Below are positions 18,073 through 26,466 of a DNA stretch of 47,549 bases, in pieces. The notes under the pieces are model-generated. The model was not told the origin of the DNA, did no database searches, and saw only the letters and a program-made list of their open reading frames with translations. The stretch is from Micromonospora sp. ATCC 39149 (GTDB taxonomy: Bacteria; Actinomycetota; Actinomycetes; Mycobacteriales; Micromonosporaceae), in contig NZ_GG657738.1 of assembly GCF_000158815.1 (NCBI RefSeq), positions 3,643,393 through 3,690,941 on the forward strand. The letters are read 5' to 3'. The position numbers were made by a program, and so were the translations under genes. The first letter of the stretch is position 1. Each line of letters starts with the position of its first letter.

Positions 18073-18086
18073 GTGACCCAGGTCAC
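18073..18086. promoter_or_regulatory. CRP-like palindrome upstream of clpB
   Basis: GTGACCCAGGTCAC is a perfect 6+6 inverted repeat and fits the GTGA-N6-TCAC core bound by CRP/FNR-type regulators. It lies 10 bases upstream of the HAIR site, where an activator or repressor of clpB would bind. Confidence 0.45.
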
Positions 18087-18096
18087 ACCCGCAGGG

Positions 18097-18115
18097 TTGA
18101 GCGGAATAGGCTCAA
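18097..18115 (+). promoter_or_regulatory. HAIR operator for HspR upstream of clpB
   Basis: TTGAGC-N7-GCTCAA, a perfect inverted repeat with the HAIR spacing; each half differs from TTGAGT/ACTCAA at one symmetric base. It is flanked by a further G/C pair (GTTGAGC/GCTCAAC). It sits about 46 bases before the clpB ATG. Confidence 0.8.
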
Positions 18116-18161
18116 CTCTGGTTGTGTCCTTCCTAGTGGACACGCCGATCCGGGGGAGCCC

Positions 18162-20752
18162 ATGAACACGGAACGTCTCACCACCAAGAGCCGCGAAACC
18201 ATCACCGGTGCCGTCGCGCTGGCGAACCAGCGCGGTCACGCCACCGTGGAGCCCTGGCACCTGCTGCTGTCGCTGCTGGACACCGAGGGGTCGACCGCCG
18301 CCGGCCTGCTGCGCGCCGCCGGGGCGGACCCCGCCGAGCTGCGCCGGGCCGCCCAGCGTGCGGTGGACGCCCTGCCGGCCGCCCGGGGCTCCAGCATCGC
18401 CGAGCCCACGCTGGCCCGCGAGTTCGTCAACGCCATCGGCGCCGCCGAGCAGATCGCCCGGCCGCTGGGCGACGAGTACACCTCCACCGAGCACCTGCTC
18501 GCCGGCCTGGCCCGGGTGGGCGGCGCGGTATCGGTCGCGCTGCGCAACGCCGGTGCGACCGAGGAGGCCCTGGTCGCCGCGTTCCCGACCGTCCGGGGCG
18601 GGGACCGGCGGGTCACCACCGCCGACCCGGAGCAGACCTACCAGGCCCTGGCCAAGTACGGCGTGGACCTGACCGCCAGCGCCCGCGACGGGAAGATCGA
18701 CCCGGTGATCGGCCGGGACTCCGAGATCCGTCGCGTCATCCAGGTGTTGTCCCGGCGTACCAAGAACAACCCGGTGCTGATCGGCGAGCCCGGTGTCGGC
18801 AAGACGGCGATCGTCGAGGGCCTGGCCCAGCGGATCGTGGCCGGCGACGTGCCCGAGTCGCTGCGCGACAAGAAGCTGGTTTCGCTCGACCTCGGCGCGA
18901 TGGTGGCCGGCGCGCAGTACCGGGGCCAGTTCGAGGAGCGCCTCAAGTCCGTGCTGGAGGAGATCAAGAACTCCAACGGCCAGGTCATCACCTTCCTCGA
19001 CGAGCTGCACACCGTCGTCGGCGCGGGCAAGGGCGAGGGCTCGATGGACGCTGGCAACATGCTCAAGCCGATGCTCGCGCGCGGCGAGCTGCGGATGGTC
19101 GGCGCGACGAGGGCGATCAGGCCGCCGGAGGCAGCGAGAAGGACCCGGCCCTGGAGCGCCGCTTCCAGCCGGTGCTGGTCGGCGAGCCGACCATCGCGGA
19201 CACCATCGGCATCCTGCGCGGGCTCAAGGAGCGCTACGAGGTGCACCACGGCGTACGGATCACCGACGCCGCCCTGGTCGCCGCCGCCGCCCTGTCCGAC
19301 CGCTACATCACCGACCGGTTCCTGCCGGACAAGGCGATCGACCTGGTCGACGAGTCCGCCTCCCGGCTGCGCATGGAGATCGACTCCCGCCCGGTCGAGG
19401 TGGACGAGATCGAGCGGGCCGTGCGCCGGCTGGAGATCGAGGAGATGGCGCTGGCGAAGGAGCCCGACGCCGCCTCCGCCGAGCGCCTCGAACGGCTGCG
19501 CAAGGAACTGGCCGACAAGCGCGAGCAGCTCACCGCCCTCTCCGAGCGCTGGCAGACGGAGAAGAGTCACATCACCAAGCTCTCCACCGCCAAGGAGGAA
19601 CTGGAGCGGCTCGGCGGCGAGGCGGAGCGGGCCGAGCGCGACGGCGAGCTGGAGCGGGCCGCCGAGCTGCGGTACGGCCGCATCCCCGCCCTCAAGAACG
19701 ACCTGGCGAAGGCCGAGGAGGAACTGGCCCGGCTCCAGGCCGACGGCGCGATGCTCAAGGAGGAGGTCGGCGCGGACGACATCGCCACCGTGGTCGCCTC
19801 CTGGACCGGCATCCCCGCCGGCCGGCTCCTCGAAGGCGAGACCGCCAAGCTGCTGCGGATGGAGGAGTCGCTGGGCGCGCGCGTGGTCGGCCAGACCGAG
19901 GCCGTCTCCGCCGTCTCCGACGCGGTCCGCCGCGCCCGGGCCGGCGTCGCCGACCCGGACCGCCCCACCGGCAGCTTCCTCTTCCTCGGTCCGACCGGTG
20001 TCGGCAAGACCGAGCTGGCCAAGGCGCTCGCCGAGTTCCTCTTCGACGACGAGCGGGCCATGGTCCGCATCGACATGAGCGAGTATGGCGAGAAGCACTC
20101 CGTCGCCCGGCTCGTCGGTGCCCCGCCCGGATACGTGGGCTACGAGGAGGGCGGCCAGCTCACCGAGGCGGTGCGCCGCCGGCCGTACTCGGTGATCCTG
20201 CTCGACGAGGTGGAGAAGGCCCACCCGGACGTCTTCGACGTGCTGCTCCAGGTGCTCGACGACGGCCGGCTCACCGACGGCCAGGGTCGTACCGTGGACT
20301 TCCGCAACGCGATCCTGATCCTCACCTCCAACCTCGGGTCGTCGATGATCAGCGACCTGACGCTGGCGGAGGAGCAGCGCCGGGAGGGGGTCCTCGCGGT
20401 GGTCCGGTCGCACTTCAAGCCGGAGTTCCTCAACCGGCTCGACGACATCGTGGTCTTCGCCGCGCTCCTCGGGGACGACCTGCGGGCCATCGTCGACATC
20501 CAGCTCGACCGGATGCGAGCCCGCCTCGCGGACCGTCGGCTGGCACTCGACGTCAGCGAGGCCGCCCGGGGGTGGCTCGCCGAGCACGGGTACGACCCGA
20601 TCTACGGTGCCCGCCCGGTGCGCCGGCTGGTGCAGTCCGCCATCGGCGACCAACTCGCCCGGGCGCTGCTCTCCGGCGCGATCCGCGACGGCGACACGGT
20701 CCAGGTCGACCTGGCCGACGGCAAGGACGGCCTGACGGTCGCCGCGGCCTGA
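18162..20752 (+). pseudogene. clpB: ATP-dependent disaggregase ClpB, internally frameshifted
   Basis: Starts at the ATG at 18162 after CGGGGGAG. The first about 316 residues are normal: Clp N-domain, Walker A GEPGVGKT and Walker [16 protein letters not shown]. After GELRMVGAT (Thr316, ends 19109) the 27 bases expected for the conserved TLDEYREHI are replaced by 26 unrelated bases (19110-19135). From 19136 the correct protein resumes in the next frame with [19 protein letters not shown] and runs intact through the coiled-coil middle domain, Walker A2 GPTGVGKTE, Walker B2 [13 protein letters not shown] and the C-terminus at 20752. Repaired length would be about 863 residues. As written, the protein would truncate inside AAA-1. 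It is the DnaK-dependent heat-shock disaggregase, preceded by a HAIR site. Confidence 0.93.
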
Positions 20753-20765
20753 CCCGCTCACCGGC

Positions 20766-20799
20766 TCGGGCAACGGACAGTAACCGAACTGTTGCCCGA
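20766..20799 (+). terminator. Hairpin terminator after clpB
   Basis: Arms TCGGGCAAC (20766-20774) and GTTGCCCGA (20791-20799) are perfect 9-base complements, 13 bases after the clpB stop. An alternative inner ACAGT/ACTGT stem overlaps it. Confidence 0.6.
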
Positions 20800-20869
20800 T
20801 GCCGCTCGGTTTCCCCACGTGCGCGGGGTTGTTACCGTCTCCGCCGACGCGACTGGGGAGGCGATCGGG

Positions 20870-21502
20870 TTGGACGGTTCGGTGGCGTACTTGGTGACGG
20901 CGGCAGGCTGCCTGGTCGCGGTGGCCGGTGTCGTCATCGCCGTGGTGGCGATGCAGCGCTCCCGCAAGCGGGCGGCCGGGCGACCCGGCCCGGTGGACCC
21001 GTTCCGGGACCGCGACGCCGACGCGCTGCGGGGTGACCCGCGCCGGCTGGGCCCCGGCGACATCGTCGAGATCCGTGGCACGTCGTACGCGGTGCGCGGC
21101 TCGATGCTGCTCAGGGAGGGTAGCTGGACCTGGTCGGAGCACCTGCTCGACGACGCCGGCGGCGGCCAGCTCTGGCTCTCCGTCGAGGAGGACCCGGACG
21201 TGGTGATGGTGCTCTGGACGACCGACCCGGCGCTCACCCTCACCCCCGGCGCGGCGAGCATCGACCTCGACGGCCACCGGTACACCAGCAGGGAGGCCGG
21301 GCACGCGCGGTTCACCGCCACCGGGACCACCGGCCTCGACCCGTCCGGCGCGATGCGGTACCACGACTACCGGGGCCCGGGGACGCTGCGGCTCTCCTTC
21401 GAGGCGTACGGCAACGCCGCGTGGGAGGTGGCCCGGGGCGAGGAGCTGCACCGTTCCGACGTGATGATCTACCCGCAGGCCGGCCCGGGGAAGGTGAGCT
21501 GA
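20870..21502 (+). CDS. DUF4178 domain protein with N-terminal membrane anchor
   Basis: About 210 residues from the TTG at 20870, chosen because GGGGAGG lies eight bases upstream. The signal anchor [23 protein letters not shown] then follows immediately. The domain is DUF4178 ([33 protein letters not shown]), predicted all-beta and cytosolic. The C-terminal half ([29 protein letters not shown]) fits the same family. It is the first of a tightly packed run (gap of 2 bases to the DUF2617 gene) and probably the first gene of the operon, with the clpB terminator upstream. DUF4178 proteins recur next to DUF350 and spermidine-synthase-like genes in many bacteria. The molecular function is unknown. 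Confidence 0.85.
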   Translation: MDGSVAYLVTAAGCLVAVAGVVIAVVAMQRSRKRAAGRPGPVDPFRDRDADALRGDPRRLGPGDIVEIRGTSYAVRGSMLLREGSWTWSEHLLDDAGGGQLWLSVEEDPDVVMVLWTTDPALTLTPGAASIDLDGHRYTSREAGHARFTATGTTGLDPSGAMRYHDYRGPGTLRLSFEAYGNAAWEVARGEELHRSDVMIYPQAGPGKVS

Positions 21503-21504
21503 CC

Positions 21505-22068
21505 GTGCTGGTCACCCTCGACGCCCCGTACGTCGACACCAGCGCCGCCGACCTCAGCCTGGCCCTCGGCGACGGCGAGCGCCCCGCGCTGCACGTGCTC
21601 GACCTCGACCTGCCCGCCGGGATCCGGCTGCGGCTGCGGCTGCTCGGCGCCTCCCACCAGGTGGTGCTCCGCGCGGCCGGCACCGAGCTGACCGAGACCG
21701 TCGCCTGCCTGCCCGGCCGCCCGCCCGAGCTGCCGGCCACCCGGCTCGACGAGGTGAACGGCTACCGGTTCACCGCCACCGTGCTGCGCCCGCAGGGGGC
21801 GGAGCTGAGCGCCCGGGTCGCCGCGCTCCGCGCCGAGCTGGCCGGCGACCCGTACGCGCTGGTCGGGGTGTTCCCCGGCGACGTCGACGCGGTGACCGCC
21901 CTGGCGGTGCGCACCGACCCGCCGGACGGGGCGGTCGGCTGGCGTACCTGGCACGCGTACCCCCAGACCAACGAGCTGGTCCTGACCGAGACGGTGGTGG
22001 CGCTTGTGAGCGCGAGGAGTGAGCCGGGTTTGCGAGCCCCGCAGTCGCGAGCGGAGGTGGCGCTGTGA
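21505..22068 (+). CDS. DUF2617 family protein
   Basis: A 187-residue soluble protein from the GTG at 21505, two bases after the DUF4178 stop. It matches my recollection of the DUF2617 family: [22 protein letters not shown] at the start, [17 protein letters not shown] in the middle and [18 protein letters not shown] near the end. The C-terminal about 15 residues ([19 protein letters not shown]) look like an extension. The stop overlaps the next GTG start by four bases. No catalytic motif is evident. The family is almost confined to actinobacteria and is repeatedly found with DUF4178, DUF4247 and DUF350 genes, so it is presumably a subunit of the same complex. Confidence 0.85.
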   Translation: MLVTLDAPYVDTSAADLSLALGDGERPALHVLDLDLPAGIRLRLRLLGASHQVVLRAAGTELTETVACLPGRPPELPATRLDEVNGYRFTATVLRPQGAELSARVAALRAELAGDPYALVGVFPGDVDAVTALAVRTDPPDGAVGWRTWHAYPQTNELVLTETVVALVSARSEPGLRAPQSRAEVAL

Positions 22069-22490
22069 CGTACCGGCGCTGGTTCGTGGTGGGAGCGGCG
22101 GTCGCCGTGGTGGGCGCGCTGCTCGCCGCCTTCGCGATCCTCTACGGCAACTTCTCCCCCCGTGGGTACGTGCAGGACCGGTACAGCCGGGCGGCCGGCC
22201 GCGACATCGGAGCGGCAGCCGTGGCGTACACCTCGGCGAAGTCGCCGAGCCAGGTCGCCAAGGAGGTCACCGACGCCTGGCAGCCGGCCGACCAGTACGT
22301 CGACGGCAGCGGCGTCTACCTGCGCTACGACGACGACTCGGTGGTGATCCTGCCGATCGCCGCCGGATCGGTGATCCTGCTCGAACGCCTTACCACCGCC
22401 TACCCCCGATACCACTCGACCGTCGGGTCGCACTGGGGCTGGGGACGCGGCAGCACCGTCCGGGGCGGCGGCCCCGGCTCCGGCAAGTAG
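22065..22490 (+). CDS. DUF4247 domain protein, membrane-anchored
   Basis: A 141-residue protein. The N-terminus is a single hydrophobic segment (WFVVGAAVAVVGALLAAFAILYG), so it is anchored in the membrane with the rest outside. The following RGYVQDRYSRAAGRDIGAAAVAYTSAKSPSQVAKEVTDAWQPADQYVDGSGVYLRYDDDSVVILP is the DUF4247 domain. The C-terminus is Gly/Ser-rich (HWGWGRGSTVRGGGPGSGK), a pattern seen in other secreted stress-related small proteins. The GTG at 22065 overlaps the DUF2617 stop by four bases, so translation is coupled. Function unknown. Confidence 0.85.
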   Translation: MTYRRWFVVGAAVAVVGALLAAFAILYGNFSPRGYVQDRYSRAAGRDIGAAAVAYTSAKSPSQVAKEVTDAWQPADQYVDGSGVYLRYDDDSVVILPIAAGSVILLERLTTAYPRYHSTVGSHWGWGRGSTVRGGGPGSGK

Positions 22491-22521
22491 CCCGACGCAC
22501 GCCCCTCACCCTGGAGTCCCC

Positions 22522-22944
22522 TTGCAGAACCTCGTCACCGATCTGCTGGTCACCCTCGCCTACGGCATGGTCGGCGTCGTCCTGATGGGCGTCGGCTACG
22601 GACTTGTCGACGTGGCCACCCCCGGCAAGCTGCACGAACTGATCTGGACCGAGCGCAACCGCAACGCCGCCCTGCTGCTCTCCTCGAACCTGCTCGGCGT
22701 CGGCACCATCGTGGTCGCCGCGATCCTCGCCAGCGAGGACGACTTCGTGATCGGCCTTGTCGGCGCGGCGGCGTACGGGATCGTCGGCCTGGTCATCATG
22801 GCCGCCGCGTTCCTGCTGCTCGACGCCGTGACCCCAGGGCGGCTCGGTGAGCTGCTGGTCGACCCGGAGCCGCACCCCGCCGTGTGGGTGTCCGCCGTCG
22901 TGCACCTGGCGACCGGCGCGATCATCGCCGCCGCGATCAGCTGA
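22522..22944 (+). CDS. DUF350 integral membrane protein
   Basis: A 140-residue protein with four hydrophobic segments arranged as two repeats, each with a Gly-rich hairpin: YGMVGVVLMGVGYGLVDVATPGKLHELI and YGIVGLVIMAAAFLLLDAVTPGRLGELL. This internal duplication is diagnostic of the DUF350 (YjfL/UPF0719) family. The TTG at 22522 is the first start in the frame, preceded by TGGAGT, 31 bases after the DUF4247 stop. The stop and the next ATG overlap as TGATG. DUF350 proteins co-occur with amine-modifying enzymes and membrane-stress proteins, which agrees with the aminopropyltransferase gene two positions downstream. Confidence 0.88.
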   Translation: MQNLVTDLLVTLAYGMVGVVLMGVGYGLVDVATPGKLHELIWTERNRNAALLLSSNLLGVGTIVVAAILASEDDFVIGLVGAAAYGIVGLVIMAAAFLLLDAVTPGRLGELLVDPEPHPAVWVSAVVHLATGAIIAAAIS

Positions 22945-23729
22945 TGGCCGCCGGCAAGCACCCGGGCGGCGGGCGGCCCGGCCGGCCGGTCGTGGCGGCG
23001 AAGAAATCGTCGGCGGCCGGCTGGATCATCGCGCTGGTGACCGTCGTCCTGGTCGGCGGCTGCATCGGCATCGGCGTGGCCAACCGCGACTCGGGCGGCA
23101 CCATGGTTCCCGCCCCGACCGCCAACGAGCGGGCCGACACCGTGCCGATCCTCGCCCAGGCCGCCGCCAGCCAGGGCATCTGCTACGGCTGGCGGCTGGA
23201 GAGCTGGTACGGCTCCGCCCCGGTCAGCGTCGGCTCCAACCTCGGCGACGAGGTCGCCGTGGTCGACAACCCGTCCTGCCCGCGCTGGGTCGAGGTGGTC
23301 GCCGACGTCCGGTACACGTCGGAGAGCAGCGAGAGCAGCGACTACGCGATCGTGAGGGTGACCGGCTCCCCCGACATCGACCGCTCCGACCTGCACGCCG
23401 TGGAGACCGGCCTCGCCCGGTTCGGGCTGGACTCCGACCGCTTCGTCGACGACCCCGGCTGGGCCGTCTGCCGGGCCGCCGTCGCGCTGCCGCTGCTGCT
23501 CGCGGAGACCGGTGTGGTGTCGCCCGCTGCCACCCCGAGCGCCCAGCCCGGTGCGGCCGTGTCGCCGCTGCCCGCCGCCGGCAGCGACTTCTGGCGGGAC
23601 CGCTGGGGCTGGCTGCTAGTCATCGGCGGACTGCTGCTGGTCACCGCGTTGCTGTTCACCGTCGGCCTCGTGCAGCGGGGGCGGCAGCGCGCGGCGGCCT
23701 CCGCCGGGCGTACCCAGGAAAAGGCGTGA
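22944..23729 (+). CDS. Bitopic membrane protein of unknown function
   Basis: A 261-residue protein that I do not recognise. There is a basic N-terminal tail, a first hydrophobic segment (AAGWIIALVTVVLVGGCIGIGVA), an extracytoplasmic domain of about 170 residues with four Cys residues and SYESSESSDYAIV-like Ser-rich sequence, a Pro/Ala linker, and a second hydrophobic segment near the C-terminus (WGWLLVIGGLLLVTALLFTVGLV) with a basic tail. Both ends would be cytosolic. It lies between the DUF350 gene (ATG overlapping its stop) and the aminopropyltransferase (GTGA overlap), so it is an integral member of the run. Cysteines in the external domain may form disulphides. Confidence 0.8.
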   Translation: MAAGKHPGGGRPGRPVVAAKKSSAAGWIIALVTVVLVGGCIGIGVANRDSGGTMVPAPTANERADTVPILAQAAASQGICYGWRLESWYGSAPVSVGSNLGDEVAVVDNPSCPRWVEVVADVRYTSESSESSDYAIVRVTGSPDIDRSDLHAVETGLARFGLDSDRFVDDPGWAVCRAAVALPLLLAETGVVSPAATPSAQPGAAVSPLPAAGSDFWRDRWGWLLVIGGLLLVTALLFTVGLVQRGRQRAAASAGRTQEKA

Positions 23730-25321
23730 CCACCGGGACACCGGCGGCGGTCGACGGCGGGACGTCCGCCGCCCGGCCGCGCTGGCGGCTGGCCCGCTCG
23801 GCGGTGCTGGCCGCGGTCTTCGTCTGCGCGGCCTGCGGCCTGGTCTACGAGCTGGCCCTGGTCGCGCTCGGCAGCTACCTGATCGGCGACGCCGTCGGCC
23901 AGGCGTCGATCGTGCTCGGCGTGATGGTCTTCGCGATGGGCGTCGGCGCGCTCGCCGCGAAGCCGTTGCAGTCCCGGGCCGCCGCCGCGTTCGCCGTGGT
24001 CGAGCTGGCCCTCGCCCTGCTCGGCGGGCTGTCGGTGCTCGGCCTCTACGCCGCGTTCGCCTGGCTGGACCTGTACGGTCCGGCGCTGGTCGGCACCGCG
24101 TTCGTGCTCGGGCTGCTGATCGGCGCGGAGATCCCGCTGCTGATGGTCATGCTGCAACGCATCCGGGAGCAGTCCGCCGGCAGCGCGGTGGCGGACCTGT
24201 TTGCCGCCGACTACGTCGGCGCGCTGCTCGGCGGGCTGGCCTTCCCGTTCCTGCTGATCCCGGTCTTCGGGCAGCTCAAGGGTGCCCTGGTGGTCGGCGC
24301 GGTGAACGCGGTGGCCGGCGTGGCGCTGGTGTGCACGGTGTTCCGGGCAGAGCTGAGCCGCCGGGCGCGGGTCGCCGTCGGCGCGGGCTCCGTCGCGGTC
24401 GCGCTCTGCCTGGGGTACGCCTGGATCACCGCCGCCGACTTCGAGGTGACCGCCCGGCAGCAGCTCTACCGGGACCCGGTGGTGCACGCCGAGCGCAGCC
24501 GCTACCAGGAGATCGTGCTGACCCGCTCGGTGCGGGAGGTCGGCCACGCCGACACCGACCTGCGACTGTTCCTCAACGGCGACCTCCAGTTCAGCTCGGT
24601 CGACGAGTACCGCTACCACGAGGCGCTCGTGCATCCGGCCCTGAACGGCCCGCGCGGCGAGGTGCTGGTGCTCGGCGCCGGCGACGGGCTCGCGGTCCGG
24701 GAGATCCTGCGCTACCCCGACGTGCGCCGGGTGACCGTGGTCGACCTCGACCCGGCGGTGGTGGCGCTGGCCCGCAGGGAGCCGCAGCTACGCGAGCTGA
24801 ACGGCGACGCGTTCGCCGACCCCCGGGTGCGGGTGGTCAACGTCGACGCGTTCGGCTGGCTGCGCGCCGCCACCGAGCGGTTCGACGTGGTCGTCGCCGA
24901 CCTGCCCGACCCCGACGAGACGGCCACCGCCAAGCTCTACACCGTCGAGTTCTACTCGCTGGTCCGGGCGGTGCTCGCCGAGGGCGGACGGCTGGTGGTG
25001 CAGTCCGGCTCGCCGTACTTCGCGCCCCGGTCGTACTGGTCGATCGAGGCGTCGGTGCGCGAGGCCGGTTTCGCCACCATGCCCTACCACGTCGACGTGC
25101 CGAGCTTCGGCGACTGGGGTTTCGTGCTCGCCGCGCCCGGGACCGCCCCGCCCGCGCTGGCGCTGCCCGCCGACGTCCCTCGGCTGCGCTTCCTGACCGC
25201 CGGCACGCTGGCGTCGGCCGCGAACTTCCCCGCCGACCGGGGTCGGCTCGACGTGCCCGCCTCCACGCTGCTGCGGCCCCGGGTGCTGGAGTACGCCCGC
25301 GTGGAGTGGCGCGGCTACTAG
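23726..25321 (+). CDS. Membrane-embedded polyamine aminopropyltransferase (spermidine synthase-like)
   Basis: A 531-residue two-part protein. Residues about 25-235 form six to seven hydrophobic segments (ACGLVYELALVALGSYLIGDAVGQ is the typical first one). Residues about 260-490 are a spermidine-synthase Rossmann domain: YQEIVLTRS, LFLNGDLQFSSVDEYRYHEALVHPA, LGAGDGLAVREILRYP (Gly317-Gly321), VDLDPAVVALA and the DLPDPDE catalytic Asp region followed by LYTVEFYSLV. Soluble SpeE is about 290 residues, so the membrane half is the extra part. It should transfer an aminopropyl or similar group from decarboxylated SAM to an unknown, perhaps membrane-bound, acceptor. It overlaps the preceding gene by four bases. 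No SAM decarboxylase gene is in the window. Confidence 0.9.
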   Translation: MTTGTPAAVDGGTSAARPRWRLARSAVLAAVFVCAACGLVYELALVALGSYLIGDAVGQASIVLGVMVFAMGVGALAAKPLQSRAAAAFAVVELALALLGGLSVLGLYAAFAWLDLYGPALVGTAFVLGLLIGAEIPLLMVMLQRIREQSAGSAVADLFAADYVGALLGGLAFPFLLIPVFGQLKGALVVGAVNAVAGVALVCTVFRAELSRRARVAVGAGSVAVALCLGYAWITAADFEVTARQQLYRDPVVHAERSRYQEIVLTRSVREVGHADTDLRLFLNGDLQFSSVDEYRYHEALVHPALNGPRGEVLVLGAGDGLAVREILRYPDVRRVTVVDLDPAVVALARREPQLRELNGDAFADPRVRVVNVDAFGWLRAATERFDVVVADLPDPDETATAKLYTVEFYSLVRAVLAEGGRLVVQSGSPYFAPRSYWSIEASVREAGFATMPYHVDVPSFGDWGFVLAAPGTAPPALALPADVPRLRFLTAGTLASAANFPADRGRLDVPASTLLRPRVLEYARVEWRGY

Positions 25322-25331
25322 CGTCGGGACC

Positions 25332-26345
25332 ATGGTGCGAGGACCGTCGCGTCGGCACTGGATGCCACCCCGGGCGCTGGCCGCGGCGGCGTACCTTCAG
25401 GCGTTCGTCCTGTCCGGGGTGGCCGCCGTGCTGCTGACCCGGGCGTACCTGCGGGCCACCGGCTACCCCCAGCTCGGCGGCGGCGGCCTGCACATCGCGC
25501 ACGTGCTCTGGGGCGGCCTGTTGATGACCACCGGCCTTGGCGTGGCGCTGGTCTTCCTCGGCGGGGCGGCCCGGATGACCGGCGCGATCCTTGGCGGGAT
25601 CGGGTTCGGCCTGTTCATCGACGAGGTGGGCAAGTTCGTCACGGCCCGTACCGACTACTTCTACGCCCCCGCCGCCAGCATCATCTACGCCATCTTCGCG
25701 ATACTCGTGGTCATCACCCAGGCGGTCCGGGACCGGACCCGGCTGATCCCGGCCGAGCGGACCGCGAACGCGCTGGACGCGATGGCCGGTGGCCTGATCG
25801 ACGGGCTCACCGACCGCCGCCGGGTGGAGGTACTGCTGCTGACCCGGGGCTCGGGCGCGGATACCGAGGCCGCCGTGGCCGCGCTGCTCGACGCGGTGCC
25901 CTGCCGGGAGTCGCCGCCACCCAGGTTCTGGCAGCCCTGGCTGGCCCGCGGCCGGCGGGTGGCCGTCGGGCTGACCGACCAGCGGTGGGTGGTCCGCTCG
26001 GTGGTGCTCTACGTGGTGGTGAATCCGGCGCTGACCGTGGTCGGGGTGGTGATCGACGGGGTGACGGGCACGCTGGACGAGGAGCGGGAGTGGGGCGCGG
26101 TGCTCGGCGTATCGGCGTCGGCGCTGGCCACGGCGGTGCTCAGCGTCACGGCGGCGGTCCGGCTGCGCGGCAACCGGCTCGGCGCGTTCCGGCTGTTCAA
26201 GCTGGCGATCCTGGTGGACCTGCTGTTCGGGCAGGTCTTCAACTTCACGGTCAACCAGTTCGGGGCGGTCGCCGCGCTGGCCTTCGACGTGTTCCTGCTC
26301 GCCGTGGTGACGGCCGAGCACCGCCGGCTGTCCCGGACCAGGTGA
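25332..26345 (+). CDS. Polytopic membrane protein of unknown function
   Basis: A 337-residue protein that I do not recognise, with about seven hydrophobic segments: three to four before residue 135, a cytosolic middle of about 65 residues and three after residue 215. It starts 10 bases after the aminopropyltransferase stop and is likely its operon partner. The motif FIDEVGKFVTARTDYFYAPAASIIY between segments is distinctive, and acidic and aromatic residues in a membrane context could be functional. The ATG at 25332 is used; an ATG 30 bases later (MPPRAL) is an alternative. No gene follows on the strand for 120 bases, so this is probably the last gene of the run. Confidence 0.75.
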   Translation: MVRGPSRRHWMPPRALAAAAYLQAFVLSGVAAVLLTRAYLRATGYPQLGGGGLHIAHVLWGGLLMTTGLGVALVFLGGAARMTGAILGGIGFGLFIDEVGKFVTARTDYFYAPAASIIYAIFAILVVITQAVRDRTRLIPAERTANALDAMAGGLIDGLTDRRRVEVLLLTRGSGADTEAAVAALLDAVPCRESPPPRFWQPWLARGRRVAVGLTDQRWVVRSVVLYVVVNPALTVVGVVIDGVTGTLDEEREWGAVLGVSASALATAVLSVTAAVRLRGNRLGAFRLFKLAILVDLLFGQVFNFTVNQFGAVAALAFDVFLLAVVTAEHRRLSRTR

Positions 26346-26466
26346 CGCCCGATGCGACGGATCGGGCGGGCCGGGGCGACCGATGGGTGGCCGCCGCTCG
26401 TTTCGCCGGCAGGCGGCACGGGACTGCGGACGATACCGTGACGGCGTGATCTAGAAGGGAGAAGTC

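Larger units (their letters stand above)
17793..18161. other. Intergenic region before clpB
   Basis: This stretch holds the direct repeat CGCGTTCCGCC (twice near 17809-17827), a 25-base inverted repeat (17869-17893 with 17993-18017), a CRP-like palindrome (18073-18086) and the HAIR operator (18097-18115) of clpB. I see no gene in it. Confidence 0.6.

Noticed and set aside
19101..19140. Programmed ribosomal frameshift in clpB
   Set aside because: There is no slippery heptamer, and a whole conserved nine-residue block is missing, which recoding would not cause.
18638..21451. Long minus-strand open frame opposite clpB (over 900 codons)
   Set aside because: It is antisense to a certain gene; high GC leaves the opposite frames open. 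It has no ribosome-binding site and no family-like sequence.
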